Source: Engraulis encrasicolus
Lineage: Eukaryota; Chordata; Actinopteri; Clupeiformes; Engraulidae
Assembly (NCBI RefSeq): GCF_034702125.1
Contig: NC_085869.1
Coordinates: 48,632,042-48,696,041, forward strand
DNA: 64,000 nucleotides
Reading direction: 5' to 3'
This document shows positions 59,326-64,000 of this stretch, piece after piece (the stretch's first letter is position 1; every line of letters begins with the position of its first letter). Made by a program: the position numbers and the translations under genes. The notes beneath the pieces were generated by a model, which saw only the letters and a program-made list of their open reading frames with translations, made no database searches and was not told the DNA's origin.

Positions 59326-59993
59326 TAAAGTTATATATACATCCGTACATGAGTGATTCTAACCAATATCAACATTTTGATATTTCATGCATGTTCCAAA
59401 ACAGAATTCAGAGTCAGGGACCAAACTACCTGTACAGCAAGTTACTGTGTATGTTAACAGGCTGTTTAAGACCATCAAGGCTGGCAACGAGCCTCTTATT
59501 AATAAGTAGGACTTGGGTATTGTCTTTCTTAAATGAGCTGAATTTATTTTGTACTTCAGTACCTAATAAGCATTTTTACCATGTACAGCAGGTTTGGTTT
59601 TCTTCTATGAGATGATAATTATGTGTCCTATCCTATCAAAATTCTTGATGGTGTGAGCTAAATGCTGCATGGATAATTATAAGAGGAGGGGGGCCAAAAT
59701 GGCTACCTTGGGTGACCCCAAAGGGCATCTGGATATGCTTACTGGATGATACGTGACCCCTGATGTCGACATGAAATGTTCTCGTCATGATGTTACATTT
59801 TAATACAGTCCAAGACAGTACATTTGATCGAAAACAGTTTTTACTGTAGATCAAGGAGGACCGAAGCTAAGACTGCTAGTAGGCAGGTTTATCGAGTTAA
59901 ATAAAATGTATGTCCTTGATCAAGGTTCTAAAGTATAGATAGATAGATATGGAAGACCAACACTCTCATTATCTCATTTTGTTAATCATTCCT
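59326..59993. other. No gene recognised
   Basis: Short open frames without domains; no supported feature. Confidence 0.35.
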
Positions 59994-60002
59994 GTGACAT
60001 CC

Positions 60003-61140
60003 TAGCCTAGCAAGCCAGAGCCGTACAGCAAAAAGCTGTACAAGGGTCTAGGTGAGCTGGGAGAGAGTGTGGGCGGGATAAACGGTTGTCTATCAAAATG
60101 CCTTGTAACGTCACAGCTGTCTTTCAGAACGTACACGCAACACGCCCCTTTGTAGGTGAAGCGGCAACTTCGAGCCGTCGTAGCAGTGAATGCGTGTGAT
60201 CACCACAGCCACAAACAAGTTTCCTAATAAATCGTGTTTTCACTTACACAGTTCAAAAATGCCTCGTTTTCAGCCACATGGCCCTCCTTGATCAACCAGC
60301 GAAATGTTGAGCAATTTGGGGCTTGTTAAATGGTTATATTTATGATTGTTGTCAACATGGCATGTTCTGTGTTAGCTAGCTAGCACGGCTGGATACCTAG
60401 CTCTGTGTAATTGACGACAGGTTGGCTAGCCGCTAGCTCGGTAGACTAGGTGTCATTCCCATCTATTTAGTAAGCGACTTCAAGACTTTCAAAGCTCCCA
60501 AATGTCTTGTTTTTAATGACATGGATCTTATTAGAATTTGGGGCATGCATATAATACACAAGGCTGGATACCTAGCTCTGTGTTATTGACGACAGGTTAG
60601 CTAGCCACTAGAGGTGTCATTCCCATCTATTTAGTAAGCTACTCAAAGACTTTCAAAGCTCCCAAATGTCTTGTTTAATGGCATGTGTCTTATTAGAAAT
60701 TAGGGCAGCAATTTCATTCTACACCTACAGTAGTGGTCTGATAATAGCGTGTGACTATCTGGTTCTGTAAAATGATCAAATTAGCTTACCGAGCTAGTTT
60801 AAAACATCGAATGATCAAATGGTAATGTGTTGTGATCTATTTGTGTCCGATAAGTTCATGGTGTATTATTAGGCTACATCAATCCATGTCAGCCACGAAA
60901 TGTATTATCATCCAGGCTCTTTAAATTAAGTAAACACTTTCGTGCTGTACGTAGCACGGACGGCCAACATGTTTCTTCTTAGAAAGTTTCCTGTTTTCTA
61001 GGTAGCCCGGCCCCCCTCGCGATTTCATTGGCCCTGTCATCGGATAACTTTCAGCCTCGCAAAACGACCGGGGTCCGCTAGACTGCCCCCGGGAGCAAAT
61101 TCAATTTGCGGTCGCTAGGGGCGTCTAGATTTCTAGGCTA
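60003..61140. mobile_element. DNA transposon with 9-bp target duplication (1.14 kb)
   Basis: The ends TAGCCTAG and CTAGGCTA are perfectly inverted, flanked by GTGACATCC at 59994-60002 and 61141-61149. An internal tandem duplication of about 175 bp ('ggctggatacctagctctgt' at 60387 and 60562) is present. It stops 42 bp short of the gM-6 polyadenylation signal. The termini resemble those of 32067-33051. Confidence 0.85.
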
Positions 61141-61181
61141 GTGACATCCATGAAAGACAAAAAAAATGTTTACTAAAAAGT

Positions 61182-61187
61182 TTTATT
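61182..61187 (-). terminator. Polyadenylation signal of gM-6
   Basis: AATAAA on the minus strand, 32 bp past the stop codon and just inside the edge of a neighbouring transposon insertion. Confidence 0.8.
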
Positions 61188-61219
61188 CAAGCATTTTCAC
61201 AATACAATTGCATTGCATT

Positions 61220-62666
61220 TTAGTGCCAAGAATCCATGATACGCCTCATGCTCATGAATCTCATGTTGGGGTATCCCATATTCCTCCAGCTTCTGTACTC
61301 TCCAGGAGGGAAGTAGTACTGTCTTCCTCTGTATTGCGGCTGCTCATACATGAGCCAGTGGCCTTCCATCACGTGGCAAGACTGGCACTGGTTCATACGG
61401 TAGCGATCCATGATGGAGTCACAGTCATCCATACACTCGTGCATCTGACCACTGAAGTTCTCCCTCTCGTAGATTCTCATTCTGTAATTTCCTCTGTACT
61501 GTGAGTGCAAGTAGACATAGATTATTAGAAAGGGATCCTACACACATAATACCTCTATTGTGCTTTATATTGAAAAGTGCTTTTTAAAAAACACAGGATT
61601 TGAAAACAAAAAACAAAAGTCAAAACATCATCAATTTCATAAAATGTACTTCTATTTAGCCATTTATTTACCATAGGGATGAAGCGGCAGGATCTGATGG
61701 AGTTGTTCCAACCCCACATGCTCATGTAATCGGGGTACTCTCCCCTCCTCATGAAGTACTGGTTGCCCATGTAGTTGGGCTGGTCGTACATCATCCAGCA
61801 ACCACTGTGCACCCTGAAGGAGCCGCAGCGGCTGAGGTAGGGGGAGAAGTCAGCATAGTCGCCATTGCAGTCCCAGGAACGGCCCCCAAAGTTCCTCTCC
61901 TCGTAGAAGGTCACCTACAGAAACAATAATATTTCTATTATTATTCAGACCAGAGTAGTTGACAATGAATTCATATCTATGTCATTATGACATTTGCAAT
62001 GTTGACATTGATGTTTTACAATTGACCAATAAATTAAAAGTTGTCAAGCCATTGAATAAGGCAGTGTATAGTACACTACACAAGATTAGAATAAAATAAA
62101 CAATTTTCCTATGTCATTTCATACTGTTTCAATGTTTTGTAGTGGTATGAATGATCATACAGAAAAATGGAGGTAGTCTTACCACTGGACACCTAGTCGG
62201 TACAAACATGTTGCTTTTGCAAAGCAATTGTGTATTCATGAAAGTGTCCTTTAGAATAGTGTACCTTCAGGTATAGTTTGGTTTCACAAAAGGTCTATCT
62301 CATAACCATTTTGGAACCAAATTTGGTAGTTTTGGACCTGGTATTATATAGGTCCCCAACTTATTTACTATTTATTTATTTATTTATCAAGAAAATGTAG
62401 CGTCCTGTTGACAAACTTTGCAACCACTTAGGTACACAGTGACACTTTTATTTCTCTGAGTGTTAATCTACAATAGATATTTTGTCTTCTGATTTTATAC
62501 TGTATGTACTATTTGTGTGACAGTGTGAAGATCACTTAAAATCATTGAAGTTACTTACGCTGTTCCTACATCAGACATTTACATCCAAGCAAAATAGATA
62601 GCAAATAGCAAAATATATTTCACCGTTATCGTCATTAGAAGCACAGTATCTTACCTTGCCCATCAT
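61220..62666 (-). CDS. crygm2d-like: Gamma-M crystallin gM-6 (M2-like), three exons
   Basis: Exons are 62655-62666 (MMGK), 61672-61914 and 61220-61498; introns are 740 and 173 bp, the longest intron 1 of the set. Exon 2 begins GTG, so the first strand is [11 protein letters not shown] instead of ITFYEDRNF. Other private changes are [14 protein letters not shown] at the domain linker and SGQ in the third Greek key. There are about 21 Met, 8 Cys and 7 Trp, ending IMDSWH. It shares the YRGNYR start of exon 3 and FMSMRR near the end with gM-4. It is the most diverged of the intact copies by eye, yet has no disabling change. Structural lens role by family membership. Confidence 0.94.
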
Positions 62667-62724
62667 GTTCGCTGATTGAGTCTAACGCAGACCTGGCTGA
62701 GCAGTACATTCACCTGTGGCAGCT

Positions 62725-62730
62725 TTTATA
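62725..62730 (-). promoter_or_regulatory. TATA box of gM-6
   Basis: TATAAA on the minus strand, 59 bp upstream of the first ATG. Confidence 0.8.
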
Positions 62731-62760
62731 CTGGGCATCAGTTCCCACCATTTGTTGTAC

Positions 62761-62870
62761 CTTTGTTTCAAAGTCCTGAGTCATCAGCCCAGTCATGTTG
62801 TACTAGGCCCGGTTTTCAAAGCAGTCAAAGGTTATGACTTTGTTGTGATGAATACATGTAGCAAAAAATG
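62761..62870 (-). promoter_or_regulatory. Lens regulatory module of gM-6
   Basis: CTTTGTTTCAAAG is at 62761-62773 and Maf core CTGATGACTCAG (minus strand) at 62776-62787, again 45 bp above the TATA box. The distal block is the least conserved of the six: 'tttcaaagcagtcaaaggtt' and 'gatgaatacatgtag' remain. Confidence 0.72.
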
Positions 62871-63150
62871 GCCTGTTTAGGTATACATTGTGTGGTTGTG
62901 CAGTGTAGATGTATCAGAATAGTTAAATCTATTGGCTGTTTGATGTATGGAGAATAATATACAGATCATGTTCATTCATTCACTTTATTTGTTCTCTCAC
63001 ATTTACTGAAGTTAGACATTGTGAACAGGGAAGAATGTGTAATCTAATGTATATATACAGTAGATGAAATGTGTGCGTATATCAGGTAAGCATACTAAAT
63101 TCACAACATTGTAACTTAAATGTTAATACTACGAAAGCATGTGGTCAGCA
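62871..63150. other. No gene recognised
   Basis: AT-rich 5' flank of gM-6 with nothing further to support. Confidence 0.35.
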
Positions 63151-63157
63151 TTTTTAA

Positions 63158-63517
63158 AGGTACACTGTGTAAGATTTTTAGTTGTTTATCTCCAGAATCC
63201 ATGCTACCCATTCACTAATGTTACCTTTTTCATGAATACTTACCACCACCATCAATTTCAAAGAATTCATTATGACTGGAAAAATTGCATTTTTCATACA
63301 TGAAAAGGGGGATCTTCTCCATGGTCCGCCATTTTGAATTTCCAGAAATAGACATTTTTTTGCAGCAAAAATGACTGTACTTGGGCCGTAGTAGAAAATA
63401 TTAGTTTATCACTTAATAAACTTTCATGAAAAGATCAAATTTGGCAATAGGCAAGCCAGTTTCAATGAGCAGCATAGTTGCAGTACCTTTTTTGACAATT
63501 TCCTGCACAGTGTACCT
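63158..63517. mobile_element. Kolobok-type MITE (360 bp)
   Basis: AGGTACACTGTGTAAGA-type left end and 'cctgcacagtgtacct' right end are inverted repeats. The flanks TTAA (63154-63157) and CTAA (63518-63521) fit a TTAA target with one change. A common fish MITE type, in my judgement. Confidence 0.7.
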
Positions 63518-63599
63518 CTAAAAGATTTTCAGTGCATATTCTGGAAAACAGATACATATAGTTGATACTACAGTATGACATGAAAACAATCATTTTTGA

Positions 63600-63670
63600 T
63601 GCCCATACACTTGTGCATCTGATCACAGAAGTGCTCCCTCTGGTAGATCTTCATTTTATATTTTTCTGTA
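63600..63670 (-). pseudogene. Gamma-M crystallin exon 3 relic (5' part only)
   Basis: On the minus strand after an AG acceptor (ccAG|TACAG), the sequence can be followed as KIYQREHFCDQMHKCMG, matching [17 protein letters not shown] at the start of exon 3 in gM-6. About two bases are missing near the beginning, giving a frameshift and an in-frame TAA. The match stops after about 70 bp where exon 3 should continue for another 200. No exon 2 is visible to its right before the window ends. It is a dead copy. Confidence 0.8.
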
Positions 63671-64000
63671 CTGGAATTCTGCCCAAATGAATGAGCCGTG
63701 TCTGCTTGCTACCAACTTTTGTAATTGTGCGACTTCTTGATGGCAGCCCAGTGAATTTACTAGAAGACGTTTCATTGCATATCAGAAACATTGTAGTTGA
63801 TATCCACTGTACAATTTAGTTGAGAGAGATTTAGATATTTGAGGTTTGCTCTCCGTCACCTGAATAAAAAAGAGAGACGGAAGAGTTATAGTACCACAGT
63901 TGAAGCAATTAGACAATGTTTTTATACACACCTTTACATACCTATGTCTTCATAACCGTTCTGATGGCACCTTGAACATCGTGATTTCAAATAAATATCA
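63671..64000. other. No gene recognised
   Basis: Upstream of the exon 3 relic I looked for an exon 2 counterpart and found none. Confidence 0.4.

Overview
This is a stretch of a teleost fish genome (vertebrate nuclear DNA). The evidence is six intact three-exon gamma-M (methionine-rich) crystallin genes with GT-AG introns, a fish-specific lens gene family, set among fish-type non-LTR retrotransposons, tRNA-headed SINEs, hAT, Kolobok-like and mariner-like elements and long CA/GT microsatellites. I cannot name the species.

Layout: (1) 1-4260 holds two complete non-autonomous hAT elements, the second with a young SINE inside it. (2) 4259-4440 is a crystallin promoter plus exon 1 with no exon 2 or 3 to its left inside the window: either a relic or the 5' end of a gene that leaves the window. 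(3) 4809-11400 is repeat territory: two hAT elements, a 5'-truncated LINE with CA arrays, a MITE and a minisatellite. (4) 11441-17723 is a head-to-head pair of crystallin genes, here called gM-1 (minus) and gM-2 (plus), with mirrored promoters. Intron 2 of gM-2 is swollen to 3.5 kb by transposons. (5) 17800-35100 has no host gene that I can support. It contains SINEs, a TACTG-rich tandem duplication, a 5.0-kb element with about 1-kb inverted ends, LINE fragments and a nested foldback element. (6) 35148-62666 carries four more crystallin genes (gM-3 to gM-6), all on the minus strand and spaced 5-10 kb apart, with a 2.2-kb LINE and many small DNA transposons between them. (7) 63600-63670 is a truncated, frameshifted exon 3 relic of another gamma-M gene.

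All six genes encode 177-residue proteins if the first of two tandem ATGs is used: a 12-nt exon 1, a 243-nt exon 2 (N-terminal two Greek keys) and a 279-nt exon 3 (C-terminal two Greek keys plus stop). Each has a TATA box, and 45-51 bp upstream of it a Maf-type element (core TGATGACTCA) beside a Sox-like CTTTGTT or TTTGTTACAAAG motif. Beyond that lies a further conserved block of about 80-100 bp that I cannot assign to a known factor. Together they look like a lens-fibre cluster making abundant, densely packing structural proteins under one duplicated cis-regulatory cassette. Copies show inversion, truncation and probable gene conversion. No host gene other than crystallins could be supported.
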